Source of the DNA: an uncultured bacterium
GTDB taxonomy: Bacteria > Methylomirabilota > Methylomirabilia > Rokubacteriales > CSP1-6
Direction: 5' to 3'
Assembly: GCA_946479205.1 (NCBI GenBank)
Contig: CAMLFJ010000008.1
Coordinates: 1-18,353 of the forward strand
Length of the DNA stretch: 18,353 bases
This document shows, piece after piece, positions 1-6,425 of the stretch. How positions within the stretch are numbered: position 1 is the first letter of the stretch; the number at the start of each line of letters is the position of its first letter. A program made the position numbers and the translations under genes. The notes under the pieces were generated by a model. That model saw nothing but the letters and a program-made list of their open reading frames with translations, was not told where the DNA came from and searched no databases.

Positions 1-940
1 AGAAGACGATGATCAGGGTCATCAGCAGGAAGAGCAGGATGTAGATGCCCTTGATCGGGTTCTTGAGCAGGCGGAGCTGCTTGTACTCCTGGAAGGCCTG
101 GCTGATGTTGCGCAGCCGCGCCTCGAGGCGCTGGGGCACGTGGATCGCCACCACGATCGCGGCGGGCACCCCCTGATCGCCGTCGCGCACCGGGACCATC
201 GCCTGGATCATGTCGCCGTTGTCGAGCTCGTGAACGGTGGTGATCTCCTGGCCCGAGAGCGCCTGCCGCACGTGCTCGTTGTTGGCCTCGCGGGTGGGCA
301 CCGCGGCGAGCACCGGGTTCTTGACGTGCACCAGCTCCTGCCCCTCGCGGTTGAAGACGGTGATGGCGGCCACCCCGAGGCGCTCCTGCTGCTCGGTCAG
401 GTAGCCGGCGAGGGCCTCGCGCTTGCTCTCGGCGAGGAGCCCGTCGCGCTCGATCACGCGGCCCATGTAGCGCCCGTGGCGCAGCGCGGTGGTCTCGAGG
501 CTCTGGTAGTAGGTCTGCGCCACCTCCATGGCCTGGTCGAGCGGCTTCTCGACCTGCGGCTTGAACCAGCCCTCGATGGAGGTGGTGATGAAGTTGGAGG
601 CGATGAGGAAGATCAGGATGCCCGGCACCAGCGACAGGGCCAGGAAGGTGAGGACGAGCTTGGCCTTGAACTTCGAGCCGATGATCTTCTGCCGCCGCTC
701 GAAGGAGAGCTTGACCAGGTTGCGGAAGAGCAGCACCAGCAGGAGTAGGAAGACGATGAGGTTGAGGTTGAAGAGGAAGAAGACGATGAGGTTGGAGGCG
801 AACGGGATCTGGGGCGCGCGAATGCCCACCTCGAAGACGGTCGCGACCACGAGGAGGACGAGGATCCCGGTGATGATGAGCAGATTCCGCTTGCGCTTCT
901 CCTGCTCGTCGACCGGCGACGGCCGCGGCGCGGGCGCCAT
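1..940 (-). CDS. ntrY: NtrY-like sensor histidine kinase, N-terminal part (cut by window edge)
   Basis: The first 313 codons are visible; the C-terminal part continues beyond position 1. The protein is a membrane sensor kinase of the NtrY family, which normally autophosphorylates on a histidine and signals to an NtrX/NtrC-type sigma-54 activator. A basic N-terminus (residues 14-18) precedes membrane segments at about 19-39, 49-72 and 94-116. A periplasmic sensor region follows (about 120-290), and a fourth membrane segment starts near 299. The pattern of a second segment rich in N and L ending RNLVKL, then GSKFKAKLV and LSLVPG, then EGWFKPQVE, is typical of NtrY. HAMP, PAS and kinase domains are expected outside the window. 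The ATG at 940 overlaps the TGA of the DUF4390 gene by one base (TGATG), so translation is probably coupled. Family assignment is strong for an incomplete protein; the stimulus is unknown. Confidence 0.85.
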   Translation of the reverse strand, partial: MAPAPRPSPVDEQEKRKRNLLIITGILVLLVVATVFEVGIRAPQIPFASNLIVFFLFNLNLIVFLLLLVLLFRNLVKLSFERRQKIIGSKFKAKLVLTFLALSLVPGILIFLIASNFITTSIEGWFKPQVEKPLDQAMEVAQTYYQSLETTALRHGRYMGRVIERDGLLAESKREALAGYLTEQQERLGVAAITVFNREGQELVHVKNPVLAAVPTREANNEHVRQALSGQEITTVHELDNGDMIQAMVPVRDGDQGVPAAIVVAIHVPQRLEARLRNISQAFQEYKQLRLLKNPIKGIYILLFLLMTLIIVF

Positions 941-1527
941 CACTGGCTCCGCACCGGGGTCAGCAGGCTCGACTGCACCCACGGGGTCTCCTCGGCCTCG
1001 CCGGTCATGCGCGCGAACCAGGAGTTGACCCCGCCCAGCGAGACATCGGAGCGCACGCGCACGTAGTAGAGCTCCTGCTTGTCGAGCGCGGCGACCGGGG
1101 CCAGCTGGCCCACCCGGAGCTCGGAGATCACGCGCTGGGCTTCGCGCAGGTCCTTGGTGAGGAGCGGCTCCCGCTGCTCGCCCTTGAGCGGCGCGACCTT
1201 GTACTCCTTGGTGAGCACGTTGTAGGTGAGCTGGCGCTCCACCATGCGCGCCTGCAGGCGCCGGTCCACGCCCATGCGCGTGTGCTGCCAGAGCTCGACG
1301 TAGTAGCGCACGTGGGCCGCGATGCCGGTGTGGAGGCTCTCATGGAGCGTGCTCGGCACCGCCCCGAAGAGCACGACCGTGACCGTGACGTCGTAGTCGT
1401 TGAGGAAGACGGCCAGGTTGCTGATCCGGACCTCGGCCTGCGCCGCGGGCGCGCCCAGCAGGGTGGCCGCGAGCAGACTCGCGGCGAGGGCGACCTTCCG
1501 GATCGAACGGCGACGGCAAGTCCTCAT
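940..1527 (-). CDS. DUF4390 domain secreted protein
   Basis: This 195-aa protein has an N-terminal signal peptide: a basic start (RRRSIRK), a hydrophobic stretch at about 12-25, and cleavage probably after AQA near residue 31. The rest is a soluble domain beginning VRISNLAVFLNDYDV, with later YVELWQHTR and LTYNVLTKEY blocks, as in the DUF4390 family. Members of that family of unknown function are commonly encoded directly upstream of an NtrY-type kinase, as here. I infer a periplasmic partner or sensor accessory of the kinase, which is not demonstrated. The ATG at 1527 has no Shine-Dalgarno sequence, but a TATAAT lies 14 nt upstream, suggesting a very short leader. The length is typical of the family. 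Confidence 0.8.
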   Translation of the reverse strand: MRTCRRRSIRKVALAASLLAATLLGAPAAQAEVRISNLAVFLNDYDVTVTVVLFGAVPSTLHESLHTGIAAHVRYYVELWQHTRMGVDRRLQARMVERQLTYNVLTKEYKVAPLKGEQREPLLTKDLREAQRVISELRVGQLAPVAALDKQELYYVRVRSDVSLGGVNSWFARMTGEAEETPWVQSSLLTPVRSQ

Positions 1528-1534
1528 AGAGCAG

Positions 1535-1555
1535 CCGGACCATTATAGCGTCCGG
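1535..1555 (-). promoter_or_regulatory. TATAAT -10 box inside a 6-bp inverted repeat, upstream of the DUF4390 gene
   Basis: On the minus strand a perfect TATAAT occupies 1547-1542. It sits in the 9-nt centre of the inverted repeat CCGGAC/GTCCGG (1535-1540 and 1550-1555). No convincing -35 is seen at the expected distance. A start about 7 nt downstream of the hexamer would leave a leader of roughly 8 nt before the ATG at 1527. The repeat could be an operator that blocks polymerase or a small hairpin. This is a sequence match only. Confidence 0.4.
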
Positions 1556-1581
1556 TCCTACGGGCAGGGCGGTTCGGACTC

Positions 1582-1621
1582 GGGGGCTCCGGGGGATCGG
1601 GACGAGGGGAGCGGGAGGGGG
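1582..1621 (+). other. Six-run G-tract (potential G-quadruplex); C-rich on the lpxC transcript side
   Basis: Six runs of three to five G lie on the plus strand at 1582-1586, 1591-1595, 1599-1601, 1606-1609, 1613-1615 and 1617-1621. The loops are 1-4 nt, which fits the classical G-quadruplex pattern. The tract starts 7 nt beyond the lpxC stop codon, within the 101-bp gap before the DUF4390 gene. The plus strand is the transcription template here, so the RNA is C-rich and G-poor, resembling a Rho loading site. A role in ending or slowing lpxC transcription is inference. Confidence 0.5.
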
Positions 1622-1628
1622 CGGCGGC

Positions 1629-2546
1629 CTACAGGGCCGCGACACCCGGAAGGAACCCGTCGCCGGTGGCGGGCACCGTGGCGGGAACGGGGCGGGGGGC
1701 CCGCGCCGCGACCCGGCGGCGGTCGGCCGCCAGGGCCTTCTGGATCGCGGCCACCAGCTGGTAGTTCAGGGCGTGGCCCGCGTTGCGGCCCACCACGTGC
1801 GCCCGGAGGGGGCGGCCCAGGAGGAACAGGTCTCCCACCAGGTCGAGGATCTTGTGGCGGACGAACTCGTCGGGGAAGCGCAGGCTGTCGTTGAGTACCG
1901 AGCGCTTGCCCACCACGATCGCGTTCTCGAGCGACCCGCCGCGGGCCAGTCCGCTCTGTCGCATGGCCGGCACGTCGCGAAGAAACCCGTACGTCCGGGC
2001 GGCGGCCAGCTCGTCGCAGAAGACCTCTTCGCTGATCCCGAAGGTGCCCGCCTGCAGCCCGATGATCGGATGGTTGTTGTCGAGGGTGTAGCTGATGCGG
2101 AGCGAATCCGCAGGCAGCACCTCGATCCAGCGGCTCTCGGTCCCCACGCGGATCGGCTGACTGATCGTGATCGGGCGGCGGGGGGCCCCGAGGCTCACGC
2201 GGCCGGCCGAGCGCAGCAGGTCCACGAACGGCTTCGCGCTGCCGTCCGCCGCCGGCACCTCGGGCCCGTCGATGTCCACCATCAGGTTGTCGATGCCGAG
2301 CGCCGCCGCCGCCGCCATGAGGTGCTCGATGGTGCGCACGCGCACCCCGAAGGCGCCAACCGTGGTCGCGGAGTTGGTATCGACGACGTGATCGGCGTTC
2401 GCGGGGATCAGGGTTCCGTCATCGGCGCGGAACAGGATGCCGGTATCCGCCGCGGCCGGGGAGAGCGTCACCTTCGCCGTCTCACCCGAATGGAGACCGA
2501 TCCCGTCGAGGCTTACCGGGCGTCTGACGGTCTGCTGAGAGTCCAT
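1629..2546 (-). CDS. lpxC: UDP-3-O-acyl-N-acetylglucosamine deacetylase (LpxC)
   Basis: This is the zinc-dependent deacetylase of the first committed step of lipid A synthesis, acting in the cytosol on UDP-3-O-acyl-GlcNAc. The 305-aa length equals that of the E. coli enzyme. The start motif RRPVSLDGIGLHSG, the IEHLMAA block with E74 and H75, HKILD with H231 and D235, and H258 in NAGHALNY give the three zinc ligands and the catalytic acid and histidine. The ATG at 2546 is chosen over an in-frame TTG at 2567 because the family begins just before the VRRPVSL block; an AAGG lies 8 nt upstream. The last 30 or so residues are a loose R/A/P-rich tail. It stands apart from its neighbours, with 158 bp upstream and 101 bp downstream, so it is probably transcribed on its own. 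The gene shows the organism makes lipid A. Confidence 0.97.
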   Translation of the reverse strand: MDSQQTVRRPVSLDGIGLHSGETAKVTLSPAAADTGILFRADDGTLIPANADHVVDTNSATTVGAFGVRVRTIEHLMAAAAALGIDNLMVDIDGPEVPAADGSAKPFVDLLRSAGRVSLGAPRRPITISQPIRVGTESRWIEVLPADSLRISYTLDNNHPIIGLQAGTFGISEEVFCDELAAARTYGFLRDVPAMRQSGLARGGSLENAIVVGKRSVLNDSLRFPDEFVRHKILDLVGDLFLLGRPLRAHVVGRNAGHALNYQLVAAIQKALAADRRRVAARAPRPVPATVPATGDGFLPGVAAL

Positions 2547-2563
2547 GACCACGGCCTTAGTAG

Positions 2564-2578
2564 GCAAGCAGGGTGCCA
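2564..2578 (-). promoter_or_regulatory. Sigma-54-type -24/-12 promoter upstream of lpxC
   Basis: Read on the minus strand the element is TGGCACCCTGCTTGC. It carries the invariant GG and GC separated by 10 bp and matches the consensus TGGCAC-N5-TTGC at every specified base. The predicted start is near 2552, only about 6 nt upstream of the lpxC ATG. A short leader is therefore implied, and the AAGG at 2558-2555 would lie outside the transcript. The match quality is high, but in a GC-rich genome a chance hit remains possible. Confidence 0.5.
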
Positions 2579-2704
2579 GTGTGGACTGATACCATCAAGT
2601 ACCTGTTTAGAGTGTTGTTTCCAGCTACAAGGCAAACTGGATGCTATGTAAGCGGTTGCAAGAATGACACACCCCCAAGGGGGGCTTGTGTCCAATACGC
2701 AACA
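2579..2704. other. AT-richer intergenic region between the archease-like gene and lpxC
   Basis: This is the longest non-coding stretch in the window and is visibly lower in GC than everything around it. It holds a short inverted repeat TGAT-ACC-ATCA (2587-2597) and the strong dyad described separately. A weak sigma-70-like pair on the minus strand is also possible (TTGCCT, 18-bp spacer, TCTAAA). No tRNA or small RNA gene was recognised, and short open frames on either strand show no family features. It most likely contains the lpxC control region. Confidence 0.5.
2666..2692. terminator. Strong hairpin/dyad after the archease-like gene
   Basis: GACACA (2666-2671) pairs with TGTGTC (2687-2692), and five C (2672-2676) pair with five G (2680-2684). 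The loop is 3 nt and there is a 2-nt bulge. It lies 12 nt beyond the stop of the archease-like gene. On the minus strand it is followed by ATTCTTGC, a poor U-tract, so it is at best a weak intrinsic terminator. It could instead be an activator-binding dyad, about 125 bp upstream of the predicted lpxC start. Confidence 0.45.
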
Positions 2705-3109
2705 TCAGACCTCCAGGCTGGCGCGCACCCGGAACCCGTCCGGGAGCGCCTCCACGGCCGGCCCATCGCTCCCGATCCCCCGGATCAGGGTCAGGATCTG
2801 GTGCCGCGTGGGCTCCACGGGTTCGCCCCGCAGGAAGGCGTGGAGCCGGACCGGCTCGCCGCCCGCGGTCGGCGCGGCGTCGAAGACGGCGAACTCGATG
2901 GCGCGGCAGGCGAAGCCTTCCACCTCGTGTACGTAGAGGCACTCCTCGAGCCAGCGGCGCAGGAGCGCGGGGACGCCGGCTCCGTGCGCCCGCACCTCGC
3001 GCACCTCCGCCTCGTCCACCGACGCGGGATCCACCGCGGCGGCGAAGAGCGAGAGCGCGATCCGGGCGAAGGCGTCCGGCAGCGTGGGGGCCTCGACGAC
3101 GAGCTGCAC
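2705..3109 (-). CDS. Archease-like protein (SHS2 fold), probably lacking the usual metal site
   Basis: This 134-aa protein matches archease over most of its length. PTLPDAFARIALSLF corresponds to the first helix, LLRRWLEECLYVHEVEG to the second, and RGEPVEPTRHQI and the closing ALPDGF to the C-terminal half. Archease helps the RNA ligase RtcB or tRNA methyltransferases. The N-terminal HTAD-type motif and its metal-binding Asp are absent, the usual YHD motif near the C-terminus reads SDG here, and the terminal Asp is missing. The frame stays open upstream of the GTG but encodes nothing like HTAD. The start is one base after the rsmE stop. It may therefore be a catalytically altered or scaffold-only member. 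The gene ends the grpE-dnaJ-prmA-rsmE operon. Confidence in the family is moderate and in any function low. Confidence 0.6.
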   Translation of the reverse strand: MQLVVEAPTLPDAFARIALSLFAAAVDPASVDEAEVREVRAHGAGVPALLRRWLEECLYVHEVEGFACRAIEFAVFDAAPTAGGEPVRLHAFLRGEPVEPTRHQILTLIRGIGSDGPAVEALPDGFRVRASLEV

Positions 3110-3110
3110 G

Positions 3111-3854
3111 TCAGGCGGTGCCCAGATCGCCGTAGCGCGACTGGAGCAGTGCCACCGCCACCGCGCCCGCGGTCTCGGTCCGGAGCAGGCGTGGTCCCAG
3201 GGAGGCCACGACGGCGCCGGCGTCGACGAGCCCGCGCACCTCCTCGGCGGTCAGCCCGCCCTCCGGCCCCACGATCACCGTCACGCGCGGGCACGGCCCG
3301 GGCGGCAGGCGCTTCTCCAGCCCTTCCCGCTCTTCCTCCCAGAGGCAGACGAGCAGCCCGGCCGGGCGGGACTCGCGAGCCCACGAGGCCACGTCGCGCG
3401 GCGGGGTGATCTCCGGGACGGCCGCGCGGCCGCTCTGCTGGGCCGCCTCCTTGGCGATGCGCTGCCACCGGCCGAGGCGGGAGGTCCACCGCGCGGGCTC
3501 GAGGCGCACCACCGTCCGCTCGGTCATGAGCGGGACCACGCGCGTGACCCCGAGCTCGGTGGCCATCCGGACGATGCCGTCCATCTTGTCGCCCTTCGGG
3601 ATCCCCTGGGCCAGGGTCAGGTCGAGCGGCGACTCGGTCGCGAGCGGGGCGCGGCTCACGATCAGGCCCTCGGCACGGCGGGCCGCGATCGCGGTGAGGC
3701 GCACCGACAGCCGCGCGCCCCCGTGGTCCACCGCCTGCACCACGTCTCCCACCGCCGCCCGCAGCACGCGGCCCAGGTGATGAGCGGCCGCGGCCTCGAA
3801 GACCACCCGGTCGCCGTCCACCGCGTCCGGACCGAGGTGGAGCAAGCGGGTCAC
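3111..3854 (-). CDS. rsmE: 16S rRNA (uracil-1498-N3)-methyltransferase RsmE
   Basis: RsmE is a SPOUT-class methyltransferase that methylates U1498 of 16S rRNA using SAM. The 247-aa length fits the family (E. coli 243). HHLGRVLR (25-32) lies in the N-terminal RNA-binding PUA-like domain. The SPOUT knot is shown by GIPKGDKMD (84-92), IVGPEGG (194-200) and SLGPRLLRTETA (218-229). The start is the GTG at 3854, giving the N-terminus VTRLLHLG. It overlaps the prmA stop as GTGA, so the two are translationally coupled. The frame is open far upstream, but that part only shadows prmA. The pairing prmA-rsmE is widely conserved and links ribosomal protein and rRNA methylation. Confidence 0.95.
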   Translation of the reverse strand: MTRLLHLGPDAVDGDRVVFEAAAAHHLGRVLRAAVGDVVQAVDHGGARLSVRLTAIAARRAEGLIVSRAPLATESPLDLTLAQGIPKGDKMDGIVRMATELGVTRVVPLMTERTVVRLEPARWTSRLGRWQRIAKEAAQQSGRAAVPEITPPRDVASWARESRPAGLLVCLWEEEREGLEKRLPPGPCPRVTVIVGPEGGLTAEEVRGLVDAGAVVASLGPRLLRTETAGAVAVALLQSRYGDLGTA

Positions 3855-4735
3855 GAGGCCCGCGCCTCGAGGCGCAGCGAGGCCCAGCCCTCGAGGGCCA
3901 GGCGCGAGCGGGTGGTGAAGCCGGCGCCGGCCAGCGCGTCGCTGACGCGTCCATCCTCGTCCTGGAGCATCCCGCCCAGCACCAGCGAGCCGCCGGGCGC
4001 CACCAGGCGCGCGTACTGCGGGACCAGCGCCAGGTGCGTGTGGGTGAGCAGGTTGGCGAGGACGAGCGGGAAGCGGTCGGGGATCTCCTGCGGCTCGGCG
4101 AGGCGGACGCTCAGGCCGGCGCAGCCGTTCCGTCCCCCGTTGACCTGGGCCGCCGAGACGGCGTCCGGATCCACGTCGATCGCGAGCACGGTGGGCGCAC
4201 CGAGCTTGAGCGCGGCGATGGCCAGGATGCCGGTGCCCGTGCCGATGTCGAGCACGGCCGCGCCCGGCGCGGCGGCCAGCGCTTCCTCGAGCAGCACGAG
4301 GCAGCCCTCGGTGGTGCCGTGGTGCCCGGTGCCGAAGGCGCGTCCCGGCTCGATGATCACGGTCACGCGCTCCGTCCCGGCCGGGCGCGCGGGCGCCTCG
4401 ATCCACGGCGGCAGCACGAGCAGGCGCCGGCCGACCTCGCGGGCCGGGAAGGATTGCTGCCAGGCGCTGGCCCAGGCCTCGTCCAGCAGCGGCGCGATCT
4501 CGGTGCCGTGCGACTCGATCGCGAAGCCGAGCGACCGGAGTGACGCCTGGTAGTCCTGGACCGCCGCGAGCAGCCGGGTCGACGACATGCTCTCCGCGAA
4601 GAACGCCCGCAGGCGCGGCGGGACGCCGGGAGCCTCCTCCTCGACCACGCCGAGGGCGCCCTGCTCCCAGAGGAAGTTGGTGAGGCCGTCGGAACAGTCG
4701 GGGGAGGCGGGGAGAGTGAGCTGCCAGAACGGCAT
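3851..4735 (-). CDS. prmA: Ribosomal protein L11 methyltransferase PrmA
   Basis: PrmA methylates ribosomal protein L11 with SAM in the cytosol. The 294 aa comprise an N-terminal L11-recognition domain (about 1-90, with WQQSFPAREVG near 92-102) and a Rossmann-fold methyltransferase. The family loop EPGRAFGTGHHGTT (129-142) and the SAM site LDIGTGTGILAIAA (162-175) are clear, followed by AIDVDPDAV near 185-193. LVLANLL at about 224-230 occupies the usual NIL position. The ATG at 4735 shares one base with the dnaJ stop (TGATG). A TTG one codon upstream is possible but less likely. Its place between dnaJ and rsmE is the common heat-shock operon order. Confidence 0.95.
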   Translation of the reverse strand: MPFWQLTLPASPDCSDGLTNFLWEQGALGVVEEEAPGVPPRLRAFFAESMSSTRLLAAVQDYQASLRSLGFAIESHGTEIAPLLDEAWASAWQQSFPAREVGRRLLVLPPWIEAPARPAGTERVTVIIEPGRAFGTGHHGTTEGCLVLLEEALAAAPGAAVLDIGTGTGILAIAALKLGAPTVLAIDVDPDAVSAAQVNGGRNGCAGLSVRLAEPQEIPDRFPLVLANLLTHTHLALVPQYARLVAPGGSLVLGGMLQDEDGRVSDALAGAGFTTRSRLALEGWASLRLEARAS

Positions 4736-5832
4736 CAACTACCGAACAGCTGCTTCATCCGCTCGACGAACTTGGAGGCGCGGGGACTCGAGTCGCCGTC
4801 GTGCGCCCGGCGGAACTCCTCGAGCAGCTCGCGCTGGCGCGCGGTGAGGTGCGTCGGCACCTCGACGACGACCTCGTACACCGCGTCACCCCGCCCGCGC
4901 CCGCGCAGGTGCGGCATGCCCTTGCCCTTGAGCAGGAGGCGCTGGCCCGGCTGCGTGCCCGCCGGCACCTTCAGCTTGGCGGCGCCGTCGAGCACCGGCA
5001 CCTCGACCTCGTCGCCGAGCGCGACCTGGGGGAAGGTGAGCGGCAGCTCGCAGATCAGGTGGGCGCCGTCGCGCACGAAGATCTCGTGGGGCTTGAGGTG
5101 GAGCACCACGTAGAGGTCCCCGGCCGGGCCGCCCTGGAGCCCGCTCTCCCCCTCGCCGTTGAGCCGGAGCTGGTTGCCGTTCTCGACACCCGCCGGGATG
5201 GTGACCTTCAGCAGGCGCTCGCGCGAGAGGCGCCCCTGGCCGCGACAGCCCGTGCAGGGGTGCCTGATGATGCGGCCCTCCCCGCGGCAGTTGGGACAGG
5301 GGCGCGCCACCGTGAGGAAGCCCTGGGTGAACCGCACCTGGCCCTGGCCCCGGCACGTCCCGCAGGTCTCGGGCTGGGTGCCCGCCTCGACGCCGGCGCC
5401 GCGGCACGTCTCGCACGTCTCGAGCCGCGGGACCTGCAGCTTCGTCTCGAGGCCCCGGGCGGCGTCCTCCAGCGTGATCTCCAGGTCGTAGCGGAGGTCG
5501 TCCCCGCGCCGCACCCGCGAGCGGGAGCGGCCGCCGCCCCCGCCGCCGAAGAACCCCTCGAAGAGGTCCTCGAAGATCGTGCCGAAGCCCGCCTCACCGC
5601 CCCCGCCGGCTCCGCCCACCACGCCGAAGCGATCGTACTGGGCGCGCCTCTCCGCGTCGGACAGGATGGAGTAGGCCTCGCTGATCTCCTTGAAACGGTC
5701 CTCGGCCTTCTTGTCGCCGGGGTTGCGGTCCGGGTGGTAGGCGCGCGCGAGGTTGCGGTAGGCCTTCTTCAGCGCCGCGTCGTCGGCGTCGCGCGGGACG
5801 CCGAGGATACCGTAGAAGTCCTTGGCGGCCAC
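4735..5832 (-). CDS. dnaJ: Molecular chaperone DnaJ (type I, with zinc fingers)
   Basis: DnaJ stimulates the ATPase of DnaK and delivers unfolded clients. The 365 aa show the full type I order: J domain 1-70 with HPD at 33-35, a short Gly/Phe linker (about 72-101), then four CxxCxGxG repeats starting at C140, C157, C179 and C193. The C-terminal substrate domains follow (GDLYVVLHLKPHEIF, then a P-V-L-D-G-A turn). The start is a GTG one base after the grpE stop, with no visible Shine-Dalgarno, so reinitiation is likely. The unusual point is context: dnaK normally separates grpE from dnaJ, yet nothing lies between them here. The zinc fingers argue against a CbpA-type co-chaperone. Confidence 0.96.
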   Translation of the reverse strand: MAAKDFYGILGVPRDADDAALKKAYRNLARAYHPDRNPGDKKAEDRFKEISEAYSILSDAERRAQYDRFGVVGGAGGGGEAGFGTIFEDLFEGFFGGGGGGRSRSRVRRGDDLRYDLEITLEDAARGLETKLQVPRLETCETCRGAGVEAGTQPETCGTCRGQGQVRFTQGFLTVARPCPNCRGEGRIIRHPCTGCRGQGRLSRERLLKVTIPAGVENGNQLRLNGEGESGLQGGPAGDLYVVLHLKPHEIFVRDGAHLICELPLTFPQVALGDEVEVPVLDGAAKLKVPAGTQPGQRLLLKGKGMPHLRGRGRGDAVYEVVVEVPTHLTARQRELLEEFRRAHDGDSSPRASKFVERMKQLFGS

Positions 5833-5833
5833 G

Positions 5834-6376
5834 CTAGGCGTCGACGGGAGAGGCGCCCGAGCTGTCCGCGGCCACCGCCACCGTGACCATCGCGGGCCGG
5901 AGCACGCGGCCGTGCAGGAGATAGCCTCGCGCGGTCTCCGCGGCCACCGACATGTCGGGCAGGTCCGCGCGCTGCACCCGCGCGATGGCCTCGTGCCGCT
6001 CCGGATCGAAGGGCTGGCCCACCGAGCTGAACGGGGTGACCCCGTACTTCTCGAGGACGCGCAGCAGCTCGCGCTGGATCAGCTCGACGCCGGTGGTGAG
6101 GGAGGTCGCCGGCTCGGAGCGCGCCGCCTGCATGGCCCGGTCGAGATTGTCCAGCACCGGCAGGATGTCGCGCAGCAGGGACTCGTTGGCGTAGCGGGTG
6201 TACTCCTCCCGCTCCCGCGCGCTGCGCTTCCGCACGTTGTCGAACTCGGCGACCGTGCGGAGATAGCGGTCCTGCTGGACTTCCACCTCACGGGTCTTGG
6301 TCTCGAGCGCCTCGCGGAGTCGCTGGATCTCCTCCGCCCCCTCGGTCACCGGCCCATCGAAGTACGAATCGCTCAT
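5834..6376 (-). CDS. grpE: Nucleotide exchange factor GrpE
   Basis: GrpE releases ADP from DnaK and acts as a dimer in the cytosol. The 180 aa have a charged helical N-terminal half (about 12-60, likely coiled coil) containing RYLRTVAEFDNVRKRS. The four-helix region with LLRDILPVLDNLDRAM follows, then the beta-wing region with the signature PFDPERHEAI. The final part, GYLLHGRVLRPAMVTVA, matches the family end. The ATG at 6376 lacks a Shine-Dalgarno but lies 11 nt after an extended -10 box, so this is probably the first gene of a transcript that continues into dnaJ, prmA, rsmE and the archease-like gene. No HrcA operator of the CIRCE type is visible in the 71 bp upstream. Confidence 0.96.
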   Translation of the reverse strand: MSDSYFDGPVTEGAEEIQRLREALETKTREVEVQQDRYLRTVAEFDNVRKRSAREREEYTRYANESLLRDILPVLDNLDRAMQAARSEPATSLTTGVELIQRELLRVLEKYGVTPFSSVGQPFDPERHEAIARVQRADLPDMSVAAETARGYLLHGRVLRPAMVTVAVAADSSGASPVDA

Positions 6377-6387
6377 GGCAGAAGGTA

Positions 6388-6396
6388 AGTATAGCA
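6388..6396 (-). promoter_or_regulatory. Extended -10 promoter element upstream of grpE
   Basis: On the minus strand this reads TGCTATACT, an extended -10 with five of six hexamer bases matching TATAAT. Transcription would start near 6381, about 5 nt upstream of the grpE ATG. No good -35 was found, as is usual for extended -10 promoters. The element shares GTCTGCTA with the one upstream of ugd. Confidence 0.45.
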
Positions 6397-6404
6397 GACG
6401 GGCG

Positions 6405-6425
6405 CGCGGGGCCTGGAGGCCCGCG
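6405..6425. terminator. GC-rich hairpin between hrcA and grpE
   Basis: Pairs form between 6409-6413 (GGGCC on the plus strand) and 6418-6422, with a 4-nt loop. After one bulged base, 6405-6407 pairs with 6423-6425. On the minus-strand transcript it begins 23 nt beyond the hrcA stop and precedes the grpE -10 element. It lacks a U-tract, so it may be an attenuator, an RNA-processing site or simply GC-rich sequence. Confidence 0.3.

Noticed and set aside
2547..2567. TTG start for lpxC, adding seven residues
   Set aside because: LpxC proteins begin just before the RRPVSL block, the ATG at 2546 gives the normal 305 aa, and the TTG lies inside the sigma-54-like element.
2579..2704. A small plus-strand gene starting near 2573 in the AT-richer gap
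   Set aside because: The frame runs on into antisense of the archease-like gene, has no Shine-Dalgarno and shows no homology I can recognise.
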